Origin: Streptomyces chryseus
GTDB taxonomy: Bacteria > Actinomycetota > Actinomycetes > Streptomycetales > Streptomycetaceae
DNA: 64,000 nucleotides
Assembly: GCF_014650755.1 (NCBI RefSeq)
Contig: NZ_BMVO01000001.1
Span: 496,001-560,000, forward strand
Direction: 5' to 3'
In this document: piece after piece, positions 63,372 through 64,000 of the stretch
Layout of the letters: each line of letters begins with the position of its first letter
How positions within the stretch are numbered: position 1 is the first letter of the stretch
Made by a program: the position numbers and the translations under genes
Notes under the pieces: model-generated
What the model saw: the letters and a program-made list of their open reading frames with translations, nothing else
Databases searched by the model: none
Told to the model about the DNA's origin: nothing

Positions 63372-64000
63372 ATGCCGCCCAGGGCCCTCAGTACGTTCCG
63401 CCTGCCGCGCCGCGCTCTGCCCAGCGTCGTCCTCGCGACGCTGCTGCTGACGGTGACGGGCATCCAGCTCGCCCGTCCCGCCGTCCCCCTCGCGGCCCCC
63501 GCGACCGAGGCGGCCAGGACGGTGACGGGCGACCCGGCGGGCAGGGCCGAGCGGGACGGCGGAGCCGGGAGGGCCGAGCCGGTGCGCGCCGCCGGTGAGT
63601 CCGTGATGCAGATCGTCTCCCACCCGGACGACGACCTGTTCTTCATGAACCCCGACCTCAGCCAGTCGGTGCGCACCGGCCACAGCCTGACCTCGGTCTA
63701 CCTGACGGCGGGCGAGGCGGACGGCGTCAACTCCTTCCGCGGCGGCGCGAACGAGGGCGTCCCGCTCCCCGCCCCCGACAAGGTGCGGTACGCCGAGGCC
63801 CGGCAGAACGGCATACGCGCCGCGTACGCCGAGATGGCCACCGGCGACCGCACCAGCCCCTGGCAGCGCTCGGCGATCCGTACCGACGGCGGCGGCTGGG
63901 CGGAGCTGAACACGCTGAAGGCGCGCCCCGAGGTGAGCCTGGTCTGGGTGCAGCTGCACGAGGCGGGCGCCAGCGCGGCGGACCGGCCGCGCAGCCTGCA
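63372..64000 (+). CDS. PIG-L family deacetylase, C-terminus cut by window edge
   Basis: The ATG at 63372 opens a frame that runs to the window end (209 codons seen). The N-terminus has a basic stretch (RLPRRALPSVVLATLLLTVT), so the protein is probably exported or membrane-anchored. The PIG-L signature SHPDDDLFFMNPDL follows near residue 90 and supplies the His-Asp-Asp metal site. The later VSLVWVQLHEAG fits the family fold. PIG-L enzymes remove acetyl groups from GlcNAc conjugates, for example in mycothiol synthesis, but secreted large members act on other, unknown glycans. The C-terminal part lies outside the window. Confidence 0.85.
   Translation, partial: MPPRALSTFRLPRRALPSVVLATLLLTVTGIQLARPAVPLAAPATEAARTVTGDPAGRAERDGGAGRAEPVRAAGESVMQIVSHPDDDLFFMNPDLSQSVRTGHSLTSVYLTAGEADGVNSFRGGANEGVPLPAPDKVRYAEARQNGIRAAYAEMATGDRTSPWQRSAIRTDGGGWAELNTLKARPEVSLVWVQLHEAGASAADRPRSL

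Overview
The window looks like a chromosomal core segment of a Streptomyces species. The DNA is very GC-rich, almost every codon ends in G or C, GTG starts are frequent, and most terminators are long GC hairpins without a T-tract. The gene order also matches what I recall of the S. coelicolor lipB-lipA-glnA-glnII-mal-glnE stretch. That comparison is from memory; no alignment was run.

Layout. (1) 1-4685: a large helix-turn-helix/TPR-type regulator cut by the left edge, lipoate biosynthesis (lipB, lipA), a small unknown protein and a DUF4191 membrane protein. (2) 4642-6727: a compact insertion carrying only a 660-residue serine recombinase. It overlaps the 3' end of the DUF4191 gene, looks less GC-rich than its surroundings, and has a C-terminal domain resembling the DUF4096 segment of IS5-type transposases. 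(3) 6808-9045: an RDD membrane protein and glnA (glutamine synthetase I) behind a clear GlnR operator. (4) 9058-12656: a tightly packed three-gene operon (Fe(II)/2-oxoglutarate oxygenase, methyltransferase, carnitine/choline-type acyltransferase) that reads as a small uncharacterised biosynthetic pathway. (5) 12859-19611: small redox and regulatory genes, a secreted protein, a Gfo/Idh/MocA oxidoreductase, and glnII with its own GlnR site. (6) 19627-28227: MscS channel, His/Met-rich membrane proteins (PepSY type), a sensor-domain pseudogene, a divergent MarR/AhpD-like pair around a 14-bp inverted repeat, a glyoxalase-fold protein, a secreted DUF1996 protein and a lipoprotein. (7) 28416-37883: a Tat-exported GH89 enzyme, a sigma-like membrane-anchored protein, an operon of a PF10118 protein, an iron-sulfur flavoreductase and a TetR regulator, then DUF4230 and GNAT proteins. 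(8) 37943-54354: a starch/maltodextrin locus with bifunctional amylase-pullulanase, alpha-amylase, an ABC importer (malEFG), two alpha-glucosidases and two LacI regulators. (9) 54430-64000: PAP2-type membrane enzyme, amidohydrolase plus permease with divergent TetR, Spo0M-like protein, glnE, and the start of a PIG-L deacetylase.

How the genes fit together. Nitrogen assimilation is unusually complete: glnA has the adenylylation tyrosine, glnE encodes the adenylyltransferase that acts on it, glnII is the second synthetase, and both synthetase promoters carry GlnR-like boxes. In the carbohydrate locus the secreted amylase and pullulanase degrade starch and glycogen, MalEFG imports maltodextrins (no ATPase is encoded here, so a shared MsiK-type ATPase elsewhere is expected), cytoplasmic alpha-glucosidases finish the job, and LacI proteins probably act on CTTGC(A/G)-type sites found in both regulatory gaps. 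The most promising candidates for something undescribed are the oxygenase-methyltransferase-acyltransferase operon, the recombinase with a transposase-like tail, and the PF10118-reductase operon.
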